Shown: positions 24,332 to 32,725 of the stretch, in pieces | Layout: each line of letters opens with the position of its first letter | How positions within the stretch are numbered: the stretch's first letter is position 1 | Assembly: GCA_015233585.1 (NCBI GenBank) | Contig: JADFXL010000011.1 | Location: forward strand, 1-33,171 | DNA length: 33,171 nucleotides | Direction of reading: 5' to 3' | Source: Alphaproteobacteria bacterium | Lineage (GTDB): Bacteria > Pseudomonadota > Alphaproteobacteria > Rhodospirillales > Rhodospirillaceae | The notes under the pieces: model-generated | What the model was told of the DNA's origin: nothing | Seen by the model: only the letters and a program-made list of their open reading frames with translations | The model's database searches: none | Made by a program: the position numbers and the translations under genes

Positions 24332-25905
24332 CGGCCCCCTTGCGCGCCCTCATCGCCCTCTCCCACCGCTTCCACATAGCGCGGAAAGATACCCTGCGGC
24401 TTCGGAAGCGGCTGGTCGGGACGCAGCGCGTAATCGGAACTCACACAAGTAAAGTCCCGCGCCGTTGCCGCAATGGCCAACTGATCGAGCATCTTTGACG
24501 CCGAGTCCGGTACGAACGGCTGCATCAGCAAGCCCAGCACGCGAATGGTCTCGGCCAGCACATACAGGACCGTTTCCATCCGTGGCGGATCGTTTTTCTT
24601 GAGCGCCCACGGCGCCTGACGGTCCACATAGCCATTGGCGGCACGCACAACGCTCCAGATCGTCTCCAGCGCCTCATGAAACACCTGCCGATCCATCAGC
24701 CAGCGAATCCTGGGCAACAGATCATATGCGGCCTGCATCAAAGCCCTGTCGTCGTCGAGAAACGATCCCGGCTGGGGTAAGCGGCCGGCACAATTCTTGT
24801 CGATCATGGACAGAACACGCTGGGCAAGATTGCCCAGGTCGTTGGCCAGTTCACCGTTGACCCGATTGACCATGGCCCGGTGAGAATAATCGCCATCGTT
24901 GCCGAACGGCACTTCGCGCATCAGAAAATAACGCACCGGGTCAAGGCCATAGCGGGCGATCAAGGCCAGGGGGTCAATGACGTTTCCCACCGACTTGGAA
25001 ATCTTCTCGCCCTCATTGGTCCACCAGCCATGAGCATATACCCGCTTGGGCGGCTCCAGCCCGGCGGCCATGAGGAACGCGGGCCAGAACACCGCATGGA
25101 ACCGCACAATATCCTTGCCCACCATGTGAAGATCAGCCGGCCAATGGCTGGCATAAGCGCCACTTTGATCCGGGTAACCAACGGCGGTGATGTAGTTAGT
25201 CAGCGCGTCCAGCCAGACGTACATTATATGTTCGCTGTCGCCGGGCACCGGCACGCCCCATTTGAAGGTGGTGCGCGAGACGGAAAGATCCTGCAATCCG
25301 CTTTTTACGAAACTCATGACCTCGTTACGGCGGCTGTCGGGGGCAATGAAGTCCGGGCGGGTTTCATAAAGCCGCAACAGCGGTTCCTGCCAGGCCGACA
25401 GTCGGAAAAAGTAACTGGGTTCCTCGACCCATTCCACCGGCGCCCCCGTCGGAGCCAGTCGTTGCCCCCCCTGCCCTATCACCAGCTCGCTTTCGGCATA
25501 GAAGGCTTCGTCCCGCACGGCGTACCAGCCCTTATAGCCGCCGAGATAAATCTGGTCGCGCTGGACCAGTTCCTGCCACAACGCCTGGCAGGATCGCGTA
25601 TGGCGGCTCTCCGTGGTGCGGATAAAGTCGTCATTGGAAAAATTCATCGCCCGCGCCAGATCGCGAAAATTCTGCGATACCTGATCGGTGAATACCTGCG
25701 GCGGAAGGCCCGCGACGGCGGCCGATTTTTCCACCTTTTGTCCGTGCTCGTCGGTGCCGGTGAGGAATTTCACATCATAGCCGTCAAGGCGCTTGAATCG
25801 GGCCAGAACGTCACAGGCCAGCGTCGTATAGGCGTGGCCGATGTGGGGACGGTCATTGACGTAATAAATTGGTGTCGTGATGTAAAACGGTGTGCGTCCT
25901 GTCAT
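24328..25905 (-). CDS. metG: Methionyl-tRNA synthetase
   Basis: 525 residues. Class I signature: FYITTPIYYVNDRPHIGHAY (HIGH motif) at the start and GEKISKSVGNVIDP (KMSKS-type KISKS). WLDALTNYI and HMVGKDIVRFHAVFWPAFLM are typical MetRS. No C-terminal OB-fold appendix, as in the alphaproteobacterial short form. It charges tRNA-Met. I chose ATG 25905 with AAGGAG 4-9 bases upstream. A 16-bp direct repeat (25909-25924 and 25929-25944) duplicates this ribosome-binding sequence. It lies 37 bases after holB. Confidence 0.96.
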   Translation of the reverse strand: MTGRTPFYITTPIYYVNDRPHIGHAYTTLACDVLARFKRLDGYDVKFLTGTDEHGQKVEKSAAVAGLPPQVFTDQVSQNFRDLARAMNFSNDDFIRTTESRHTRSCQALWQELVQRDQIYLGGYKGWYAVRDEAFYAESELVIGQGGQRLAPTGAPVEWVEEPSYFFRLSAWQEPLLRLYETRPDFIAPDSRRNEVMSFVKSGLQDLSVSRTTFKWGVPVPGDSEHIMYVWLDALTNYITAVGYPDQSGAYASHWPADLHMVGKDIVRFHAVFWPAFLMAAGLEPPKRVYAHGWWTNEGEKISKSVGNVIDPLALIARYGLDPVRYFLMREVPFGNDGDYSHRAMVNRVNGELANDLGNLAQRVLSMIDKNCAGRLPQPGSFLDDDRALMQAAYDLLPRIRWLMDRQVFHEALETIWSVVRAANGYVDRQAPWALKKNDPPRMETVLYVLAETIRVLGLLMQPFVPDSASKMLDQLAIAATARDFTCVSSDYALRPDQPLPKPQGIFPRYVEAVGEGDEGAQGGR

Positions 25906-25942
25906 GGCAGGCTCCTTCCTGGTCGCAGAGGCTCCTTCCTGG

Positions 25943-27013
25943 TCATTGGCGAACCTGCTTTTCCACCGCCAGGAAGGCACCCAGCATCACCTGCCGGGGA
26001 TCAAGGTTCACGGCATCGGCTCTTACAAACAAACGTGTGATCTTTTCCCACACCTCAACCCATTGATCAAGGCTGCATCCACGAGCCAGACGATCGGCGA
26101 GACCCCCCTCCCCCATCACGACCTCCGGCTCCGGGATACCGCAGGCGCCACCGCGAATCACCCGGGCCAGCCACCAGACCAGCAATTCCGCCGCCGCGTC
26201 ATAGGCCGAATCGGTCTTGGCCACCCGGTCGATAAAGGCGTGGAGCGCCACGGCATCCATACGCGGCAATCCCGAAAGCAGTCCGATCATATCCCGGTAC
26301 AAGGTCAAGCCGCCACTGTCGGCCAATGCCAGAACCCGCCCCAGGCTGCCCTCACCCAGCCGGGCCAGTGCCGACGCATCCACGGACGACAGTTCGGGGC
26401 GCCATTCGCGCAATCGGGCTTCCACCAGATCCACAGCCAAAGGCCGCAGCATCAAAGCCCGACAGCGGGACCGCAAGGTCGGCAGCAAACCACCTGGACT
26501 GTGGCTGACCAACAGCAGCAGCGCACGGCGCGGCGGTTCCTCAAGAACCTTCAACAAAGCATTGGCCGCGTTCCGATTCATTTCGTCGGCGGTATCGACG
26601 ATAACCACCCGCCATCCGCCCCCGGCCGGCGTCAGCGACAGGAAGGCGCCGATCTCGCGCACATCCTTGACCAAGATCTCCGTGCGGCGTTTGCTGGGTT
26701 TTTCATCGGACCATCCGCGCTCGACGACTTTCAGATCGGCATGAGTACCGCTGGCGACGTGTCGAAAAATCGGATGATCGGGCGCCATGTGCAGAGTGTC
26801 GGTTACAGGCCCAAACAGGCCGCCGCTGCCCTCCCCTCCCCCCAGCACGAAGCGTGCGAAACGATAGGCCAGCGTCGCCTTGCCGATACCGCGAGGCCCT
26901 CCGATCAGCCACGCATGAGCCAGCCGCCCGGATCGCCAGCCATCCAGCAAACGTTGCTCCGCCTCCTCATGACCCAGGAGGTCCTGGGTATCGCGTGGGG
27001 TTAGGGCTTCCAT
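25943..27013 (-). CDS. holB: DNA polymerase III delta' subunit
   Basis: 356 residues. P-loop GGPRGIGKATLAYRFARFV, Walker B-like VVIVDTADEMNRNAANALLKVLEEPP, sensor SHSPGGLLPTLRSRC; the DnaX-like ATPase fold of the clamp loader, which with delta and tau/gamma loads the beta clamp. The Walker A has GKAT, and LEEPP plus SRC are family hallmarks. It begins at ATG 27013. The multi-hairpin element and tmk lie upstream. Confidence 0.92.
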   Translation of the reverse strand: MEALTPRDTQDLLGHEEAEQRLLDGWRSGRLAHAWLIGGPRGIGKATLAYRFARFVLGGGEGSGGLFGPVTDTLHMAPDHPIFRHVASGTHADLKVVERGWSDEKPSKRRTEILVKDVREIGAFLSLTPAGGGWRVVIVDTADEMNRNAANALLKVLEEPPRRALLLLVSHSPGGLLPTLRSRCRALMLRPLAVDLVEARLREWRPELSSVDASALARLGEGSLGRVLALADSGGLTLYRDMIGLLSGLPRMDAVALHAFIDRVAKTDSAYDAAAELLVWWLARVIRGGACGIPEPEVVMGEGGLADRLARGCSLDQWVEVWEKITRLFVRADAVNLDPRQVMLGAFLAVEKQVRQ

Positions 27014-27044
27014 GGCTTTGGTCCGGGAACATACGGGGCGTTAT

Positions 27045-27155
27045 CGGGCTGCCGCCCGAACCCGCCTGGGGCGATGCCCCAGTCCCCCTTATTATTTATT
27101 AAACGAAAATGGGGTCTGGGGCATCGCCCCAGGCGGGGCCGGGGCGGCAGCCCCG
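27045..27155. repeat. Intergenic multi-hairpin element (copy 3, most symmetrical)
   Basis: h1 27045-27058 (CGGGC / GCCCG), h2 27066-27082 (CTGGGGC / GCCCCAG), central stem CCCC 27084-27087 with GGGG 27111-27114 around an AT loop, h3 27116-27132 (CTGGGGC / GCCCCAG), h4 27140-27155 (CGGGGC / GCCCCG). The element is itself a long imperfect inverted repeat. It lies between the tmk stop and the holB start, interrupting an otherwise tight gene row. Confidence 0.85.
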
Positions 27156-27161
27156 CAGGGA

Positions 27162-27824
27162 TCACGAACATATCACCCCAAGCCTCTGCTCCACCGCCGC
27201 AAGCACGCTTCTATGGACCAGCCCGATATCGCCAACGGCATCGATCACGGCGCAACGCTCTTGCTCACGGGCAGCGATTTCCAGAAACCCGGCTCCAAGC
27301 CGACGATGAAAATCAGCTCCCATCCGTTCATAACGATCTTCGTTCCCGTTGCGGACGCCGGCCCGATTCAGACCGATTTCGACGGGAATATCGAGAATGA
27401 TCGTCAGATCCGGCGAAAAATCCCCAATAGCCACGGCACGAAGCTGCTCCAGCCTGGAGCGTTCCAGTCCATGGCCATACCCTTGATAAGCCATCGTGGA
27501 ATCCACAAAGCGATCGGACACCACCCACTTTCCCGCCTCCAGTGCGGGCCAAACGGTTTGGAGCAGGTGGTCCCGGCGCGCCGCAAAATGGAGCAATGCC
27601 TCGGTCATGGCATCCCACCGCGCCACATCGCCTTCGACAAGAAGGCTGCGTATTTGTTCGGCACCGGGAGAACCACCCGGTTCACGGGTCAGAACCGCAT
27701 CGACCCCTACCTGCCGCAAAGCCTCGACCAGAAGCCGTGCCTGGGTTGATTTTCCGGCGCCATCGGCCCCTTCGAAGGTTACGAACCGGCCGCGTTTATC
27801 CTTATGGGCATCATTGAGCGCCAT
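27162..27824 (-). CDS. tmk: Thymidylate kinase
   Basis: 220 residues. P-loop FEGADGAGKSTQARLL, DR motif REPGGSPGAEQIR, VVSDRFVDSTMAYQGYG and the LID RYERM. It phosphorylates dTMP to dTDP. The start ATG 27824 overlaps the dacA stop by one base (TGATG). Codons further upstream lie within dacA in another frame and were rejected. Confidence 0.95.
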   Translation of the reverse strand: MALNDAHKDKRGRFVTFEGADGAGKSTQARLLVEALRQVGVDAVLTREPGGSPGAEQIRSLLVEGDVARWDAMTEALLHFAARRDHLLQTVWPALEAGKWVVSDRFVDSTMAYQGYGHGLERSRLEQLRAVAIGDFSPDLTIILDIPVEIGLNRAGVRNGNEDRYERMGADFHRRLGAGFLEIAAREQERCAVIDAVGDIGLVHRSVLAAVEQRLGVICS

Positions 27825-28984
27825 CAATGGGCGGAGCCTGTGACCATGCGTTTGGCTGCGGCACCAATGCGGCCGACAAAGCCGAGCCTCGCTATATCCT
27901 CCCCCGCTTCCAGCGGCAGTTCCATGGCCGGCATGTCGGGGGCAGAAATAACCAGGGTCGCGATGCGGTCCCCTTTTCGGATTGGGGCGGGTATTGGCGA
28001 GTTGAAGATGGCGGAAACCTTGATGTTCTTGCTGGTGCGGCGCGGCAAGGTCATCTTGACGGTATTCTTCACCACGAGCGGTACCACCGGCATGACGCCC
28101 AGCCATACGTCGGCAGTCGTCACGATCTCGTTGGCGTCGAACAGTTTTTTGTCTTCAAATTCGCGGAACGCCCAGTCTATGAGACGTTCCGATTCCTGAG
28201 CGCGTTCCTTCATGGTCTCCATGCCATTCAAGACCATGATCACCCGGCGCCCGTCCCGTACCGCCGAAGCGGTCAGGCTGTAGCCCCCAACTTCCGTATG
28301 CCCTGTCTTCAAACCGTCGGCGCCAAGATTTGTGTGGTACAGCAAAGGATTGCGATTCCCTTGTTTTATCCCGTTATAGGTAAAATCCATTTCCTTGAAG
28401 ATCGGGTAGTATTGGGGAAAGTCGGACATGATACGCTTCGCCAAGATCACGAGATCCCTGGCCGTCATTTGATGTTCTGGATTCGGCCAGCCGGTCGCGT
28501 TCTTGAAGGTGCTGTTTTTCAGCCCGATCTTTGGTGCTTTCTTTGTCATCTCAGCGGCGAACTCATCCTCGGACGGAGCCAGATTTTCGGCCACCACGAC
28601 ACAGGCATCGTTACCAGAATCGACCAGAATGCCCCGCAAAAGATCCTCGACCTTGACCCGACTGCCAATCTGCACGAACATTTTGGAGCCGCCCATCCGC
28701 CACGCCCGTTCGCTGACCGCGAATTGATCCGTCAGCGACACGCTGCCTTCCTTCAGGCGTTCAAACAGCATGTACACGGTCATCAGCTTGCTCATGGACG
28801 AAGGCGCCATCAACTGATCGGCGTTTTTCTCCAAAAGCACGGTATCCGTATCAAAATCGACAATCATCGCCTGTTTAGCTACCGTATCCATGGCCCGCAC
28901 TGGTAACGCTGACACCAGCACCAGCACCAGCACCATCGCGCGTGTAACGCCCGCGAATGCAGTGCCAAAACGCGGAAACAGCAT
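27824..28984 (-). CDS. D-alanyl-D-alanine carboxypeptidase (S11 family)
   Basis: 386 residues. The signal segment MLFPRFGTAFAGVTRAMVLV continues hydrophobic to SALPVRA. SxxK is SMSK (63-66), SGN is SGND at 123-125 and KTG is KTGHT at 226-228, the three penicillin-binding motifs. It removes terminal D-Ala from pentapeptide; a C-terminal DacA-type domain follows. I chose ATG 28984 after AAGGTG. The tmk ATG overlaps its stop. DacA, DacC and DacF cannot be told apart. Confidence 0.9.
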   Translation of the reverse strand: MLFPRFGTAFAGVTRAMVLVLVLVSALPVRAMDTVAKQAMIVDFDTDTVLLEKNADQLMAPSSMSKLMTVYMLFERLKEGSVSLTDQFAVSERAWRMGGSKMFVQIGSRVKVEDLLRGILVDSGNDACVVVAENLAPSEDEFAAEMTKKAPKIGLKNSTFKNATGWPNPEHQMTARDLVILAKRIMSDFPQYYPIFKEMDFTYNGIKQGNRNPLLYHTNLGADGLKTGHTEVGGYSLTASAVRDGRRVIMVLNGMETMKERAQESERLIDWAFREFEDKKLFDANEIVTTADVWLGVMPVVPLVVKNTVKMTLPRRTSKNIKVSAIFNSPIPAPIRKGDRIATLVISAPDMPAMELPLEAGEDIARLGFVGRIGAAAKRMVTGSAH

Positions 28985-29067
28985 ATGATTCACCTTGTAA
29001 TTTCTGGAACTTACAACAAACTTGGCGCCCGGGAAGGGCCGGGTTGGCTGGCATGGCACAACCCTGG

Positions 29068-30069
29068 TCAATTAACAACCACCAAGCGTGCATCCGGGAA
29101 GCCCGAACCTTTTACCTTATCTAACAAAACCTGGGGGTTCTTCCCGTTTTTTAACGGTCCGAGCCAGACGCGATAGACAATTTTTTTGCCTGATTGCTGC
29201 TCCAGAACTTTGGCTGGGGCAAGGTCTTTCAGCCGCCCCGCCAGACGAACGGCATTGCTTCGGTTGACGAAGGAGGCCGCCATGACGAACGTGCCAGCTT
29301 TTCCAGTTACCGCCGGTTTCTCAGATGCTGCTGCTTTCGGTTGCGTCACCCCTGTTCTGGTGGCATGAATTTTTTCGCTCCCCTTGGTTGACGACTCCAC
29401 TGCCGCCGGAGGGTGACGTGGCTTTGTCATCCTGGGATGGGGCAAGGTCTCGCCGGAAACCGGCAGGGGAGGCAGGGACTCGCTGGCGACGGTAATGCGG
29501 GGAACCGAGGAAATCTTTGGTGCCAGCGTGACGGAGTTGCGCAACAACTGGTTCTTGAGCGCCATGCTTTCATCCGCAAGAATTTCCAGGCGCACGAGCG
29601 TGGTGCCGCCCCCCTCAAAGCCAAGCATTTGTGCCGAGCGGCGCGACAGGTCGATGACCCGGTCGTTGGCAAAGGGGCCACGGTCGTTAACCCGCACGAC
29701 CAGAGCGCGGCCATTGCTCACATTGGTCACCCGCACGACGGAAGGCAGCGGCAAGGTGCGATGCGCGGCGGTCAGCGAGTTCATGTCAAAGATCTCACCG
29801 TTGGCGGTGGCTTTGCCGTGAAAGTCCTTGCCATACCAGGAGGCGACTCCGGTCTCGTTATAAGCGTAATCCTCGTGGGGATAATACCAGACCCCATTGA
29901 TTTGATAGGGTTCCCCGATCTTGTAGGTGCCGGTGGATGGCACGGAAGTGGAATAGTCAACCGTTGTCTGACTCGTCTCTTGGGTTTGTACGCGTTCACT
30001 GGCGCAGGCATTTGGCAAAAGACACGCCAAACCCAGCGCAATCATGCGGTGCACGGGCTTGTTTCGCAT
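29068..30069 (-). CDS. rlpA: RlpA-family septal lytic transglycosylase
   Basis: 333 residues. The leader MRNKPVHRMIALGLACLLPN ends in a lipobox-like PNAC. The double-psi beta-barrel spans GVASWYGKDFHGKATANGE, AAHRTLPLPSVVRVTN and RVNDRGPFANDRVIDLS (Asp/His catalytic positions). A Pro/Lys/Ser linker leads to a C-terminal SPOR domain (from FVMAASFVNRSNAVRL to the end) that binds denuded glycan at the septum. RlpA cleaves stem-peptide-free glycans. It lies between dacA and mltB; the three envelope hydrolases probably share a transcript. Confidence 0.92.
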   Translation of the reverse strand: MRNKPVHRMIALGLACLLPNACASERVQTQETSQTTVDYSTSVPSTGTYKIGEPYQINGVWYYPHEDYAYNETGVASWYGKDFHGKATANGEIFDMNSLTAAHRTLPLPSVVRVTNVSNGRALVVRVNDRGPFANDRVIDLSRRSAQMLGFEGGGTTLVRLEILADESMALKNQLLRNSVTLAPKISSVPRITVASESLPPLPVSGETLPHPRMTKPRHPPAAVESSTKGSEKIHATRTGVTQPKAAASEKPAVTGKAGTFVMAASFVNRSNAVRLAGRLKDLAPAKVLEQQSGKKIVYRVWLGPLKNGKNPQVLLDKVKGSGFPDARLVVVN

Positions 30070-30113
30070 GGGCTGGTACTATGGCTCCCCCTGATCAACG
30101 ATATATGGCAATT

Positions 30114-31100
30114 CTACTTGCGGCCCAGGGAATCTGCAAGATGTCCTGCCGCCAGCGCAAAAAGATTGGATTGATTCCACTTGCGAAGAACATCGAAGTT
30201 ATCCGAAACTAGAAAGGCGCGTCCTCCCCGTCCTTCGGGCAGAACCAGGGCAGCACGGGCCGTGGATTTTGGCAAGGGATGGGATTTCGAGGCCCGAATC
30301 CCCAACGCCGACCACTCGTCCAGGCTCTTGCGAATGCTCAGATCCGCCAGGGCCGTGTTGAATCCCTTGGGCAGACGCACGGCCCTGCCCCACGATTGCC
30401 CGGCATCCCACCCGGATTTGGCGAGGAAATTGGCCGTGGAGGCGAACACATCGGCTTCACTGCGCCAGATATCGCGCCGGCCGGTACCCTCGAAATCCTC
30501 GGCAAATTTCAGGAAGCTCGACGGCATGAACTGACACTGGCCCATGGCTCCCGCCCAGGATCCGGTCATTCTCTCCGGGGTAATGTCGCCATGATCAAGA
30601 ATTGTCAGGGCATTGAAGAGTTCCTTGCGGAAATAGGCGCTGCGCCGGCCGTCATAGGCCAGCGTTACCAGAGCGGGAATGATTGGAAATCCTCCCGTGA
30701 CATGACCATAGTCGCTCTCCATGCCCCACAATGCGACGATGAAGCGGGCCGGAACGCCGTATTTCGCGGCGATGGTGGCAAGGACGGTCTGATGTTTGGC
30801 CATTTTCACCCGGCCATTGGTGATACGGGCCTTGGAAACCACATGCCGCATGTAGGAGGAATAGGTAAGCTTGAACTCCGGTTGGTGGCGATCGAGTTCA
30901 ATCACGCGGGGCAACAATTCCACCGAGCCCAGCGTCTTGTCCAGGATCGGCGCGCGAATCCCCTTCCCCGCCGCTTCGCTCCGCAGATCCCGAAGCCACT
31001 CCGCAAACGGCTGCTGCGCACCTGCGGCCACCGTTGGCAGGGTCAACGCGAGCGTCGTGGCGATCATCACGATCATAGCCCGGCATTGCCTGAAGATCAT
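30114..31100 (-). CDS. MltB-like lytic murein transglycosylase
   Basis: 328 residues. A signal sequence (IVMIATTLALTLPTVAAGAQ) precedes an MltB-type domain: FIVALWGMESDYG with the catalytic Glu, RKELFNALTIL, GSWAGAMGQCQFMPSSF and IWRSEADVFASTANFLA. It cleaves MurNAc-GlcNAc with 1,6-anhydro product formation. MltB orthologues are shared across the alphaproteobacteria in this cluster. ATG 31100 is used; ATG near 31076 is possible. A C-terminal peptidoglycan-binding domain is absent. Confidence 0.9.
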   Translation of the reverse strand: MIFRQCRAMIVMIATTLALTLPTVAAGAQQPFAEWLRDLRSEAAGKGIRAPILDKTLGSVELLPRVIELDRHQPEFKLTYSSYMRHVVSKARITNGRVKMAKHQTVLATIAAKYGVPARFIVALWGMESDYGHVTGGFPIIPALVTLAYDGRRSAYFRKELFNALTILDHGDITPERMTGSWAGAMGQCQFMPSSFLKFAEDFEGTGRRDIWRSEADVFASTANFLAKSGWDAGQSWGRAVRLPKGFNTALADLSIRKSLDEWSALGIRASKSHPLPKSTARAALVLPEGRGGRAFLVSDNFDVLRKWNQSNLFALAAGHLADSLGRK

Positions 31101-31191
31101 GGTTCCGATCCATCCCCGTTTATGGTGAAGTTCGGACAGGTTGTGCCACAGGATCGGTTAGGCGACAATATGTCGCGAGGACCAGAATGCA

Positions 31192-31977
31192 TTATTCCTG
31201 TGGGGCCGGAAAAAAAACATCGGTTCTTCCCATCAGACGATAGGCGATCATCCCCACGAACTCGTGAAGAACGATACCGGCAAGATCGAGGCCCAACCGA
31301 AATTGCAGCCGCTCCAGATGCGAAGGCGTATTGTAGGATACGGGATAGGGGATGATCGGCCAGCCAGCGGCTCGAAACACACCCACCGATCGTGGCATGT
31401 GCCATGCGGATGTGACGAGCACCCACCGCGACCCCGGAGCCGGTTGTACCAGCGCCTTGCTCATTATCGCGTTTTCGTAGGTATTACGGGATTCGTTTTC
31501 AAAAATAACCCGGTGACTGTCAAAGCCAACTTGTTCCATCAACGCGCGCACCACCGGTGCTTCCTTGAGATCCTGACGCAACAGCGCCCCGGACCCACCG
31601 GTAAACACGAGTTTGGCTTTTGGGTAGCGATGCGCCAGCTCAATGAACGCAATCAGCCGCCCGGCATCCTGGTTGAGGGTGGGTTGGCCACGGGCTGCCA
31701 TGATCTCGGGATTGGCGAAGCCTCCCAGCACGATGATACCGTCAACTTCCGCCGGCAAAACTGAGGGTTGTGGAAATCGATTCTCCAGCGAACCTATGAA
31801 CGCCTCGCTGAATGGCAGGAACGCCACTATCAACGCGATCACGGCAAGCCCTGTCACCACATACCGGCTCTTTATCGGCCACAGCCATGCCGATACTACC
31901 GCAATGCCAAGCCCGATCAGGAACAGATCGCCCGGCTCAAGGAAACACCATAAAATTTTTGATATGGCAAATGACAT
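31192..31977 (-). CDS. YdcF/ElyC-type DUF218 membrane protein
   Basis: 261 residues. Three membrane segments at the N-terminus (ILWCFLEPGDLFLIGLG, VSAWLWPI, YVVTGLAVIALIVAFLPF) precede a DUF218 domain: IIVLGGF, KLVFTGGSGALLRQD, ENESRNTYENA and VLVTSAWHMPRSVGVF. E. coli ElyC of this family affects envelope biogenesis and peptidoglycan at low temperature. ATG 31977 follows AGGT at 8 bases; no extension to 32055 is needed. It closes the row of minus-strand genes. Confidence 0.84.
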   Translation of the reverse strand: MSFAISKILWCFLEPGDLFLIGLGIAVVSAWLWPIKSRYVVTGLAVIALIVAFLPFSEAFIGSLENRFPQPSVLPAEVDGIIVLGGFANPEIMAARGQPTLNQDAGRLIAFIELAHRYPKAKLVFTGGSGALLRQDLKEAPVVRALMEQVGFDSHRVIFENESRNTYENAIMSKALVQPAPGSRWVLVTSAWHMPRSVGVFRAAGWPIIPYPVSYNTPSHLERLQFRLGLDLAGIVLHEFVGMIAYRLMGRTDVFFPAPQE

Positions 31978-32118
31978 AACGGTACCTGACGACCAATCTT
32001 CATTTTCTCTACAATATACCGGGATATATGGGCGGAGACGTAAAAAAACATGCATAGGATTGCAGGACGGTGTTGGATCGGCTAGGAATGTCCCCCATTG
32101 GGGTCAGCATAAAGACTT

Positions 32119-32143
32119 CGCGTGCGCCCAAACTTCGCACGCG
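32119..32143. repeat. Hairpin upstream of tRNA-Ser
   Basis: CGCGTGCG / CGCACGCG 8-bp arms with a 9-base loop; no T-run. The two arms also form an imperfect direct repeat with ACTT at their front. The rest of 31978-32193 holds no gene. Confidence 0.5.
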
Positions 32144-32193
32144 CTCTGTGAGAGCCTGCGCCAAGTGAGGATATGTCAATTTAATTTTGTTCT

Positions 32194-32283
32194 GGATGGG
32201 TGGCCGAGCGGTTTAAGGCACCGGTCTTGAAAACCGGCGAAGGTGTAAGCTTTCCGTGGGTTCGAATCCCACCCCATCCGCCA
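32194..32283 (+). tRNA. tRNA-Ser (anticodon UGA)
   Basis: 90 bases including CCA. Acceptor GGATGGG / CCCATCC with discriminator G, D arm GCCGAGC(GG)TTTAAGGC, anticodon arm CCGGTCTTGAAAACCGG with anticodon TGA, a long class II variable arm (GAAGGTGTAAGCTTTCCG) and T arm GTGGGTTCGAATCCCAC. CCA is encoded at 32281-32283. It reads UCA/UCG-type serine codons. Confidence 0.97.
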
Positions 32284-32446
32284 GCGACAGTTGTTATCTT
32301 CTTGAAATTGCTTGATAGTTCGATCGGTCAATAATTCTGTACTATCCGGCGTCCCATCCTTTTTTGTCGGCTTGGGGCGAATGGGGTGGCCCCGGAAAAC
32401 TGGACATCATGGCAAGCTAATCCCGACCTGAGCAAGGACGGGAAAG

Positions 32447-32725
32447 ATTGGTAAGGTTACACGGAAGAGGTATTCTGCTGATTTTAAGGCGAAGGTCGCC
32501 TTGGAGGCGATCAAGGGGGAACAGACGGTGGCGGAATTGGCCTCCAAGCATGGCATTCACCATACGCTGATCGCGACGTGGAAAAAGCAGGCCATCGAAG
32601 GGATGACAGCGACGTTTTCGGGCAAGACGGAAACGCCGAAGGCGGTCAATGACGCCGAGCTGCACGCCAAGATAGGCCAGTTGGTCGTGGAACGGGATTT
32701 TTTAGTCAGGGCCTCCAATCGATGA
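32447..32725 (+). pseudogene. IS3-type OrfA, lacks a standard start codon
   Basis: From ATT 32447 it reads IGKVTRKRYSADFKAKVALE, then IKGEQTVAELASKHGIHHTL and IATWKKQAIEG, an HTH_Tnp_1 domain, and QLVVERDFLVRASNR* at 32723-32725. No ATG/GTG/TTG precedes the conserved part in frame after the TGA at 32429; TTG 32501 would cut off the start of the HTH. The TTTTTT at 32698-32703 may be the frameshift site to OrfB. Confidence 0.7.

Noticed and set aside
27825-28106. N-terminal extension of tmk
   Set aside because: It overlaps dacA in another frame and lacks kinase features; ATG 27824 gives a normal N-terminus.
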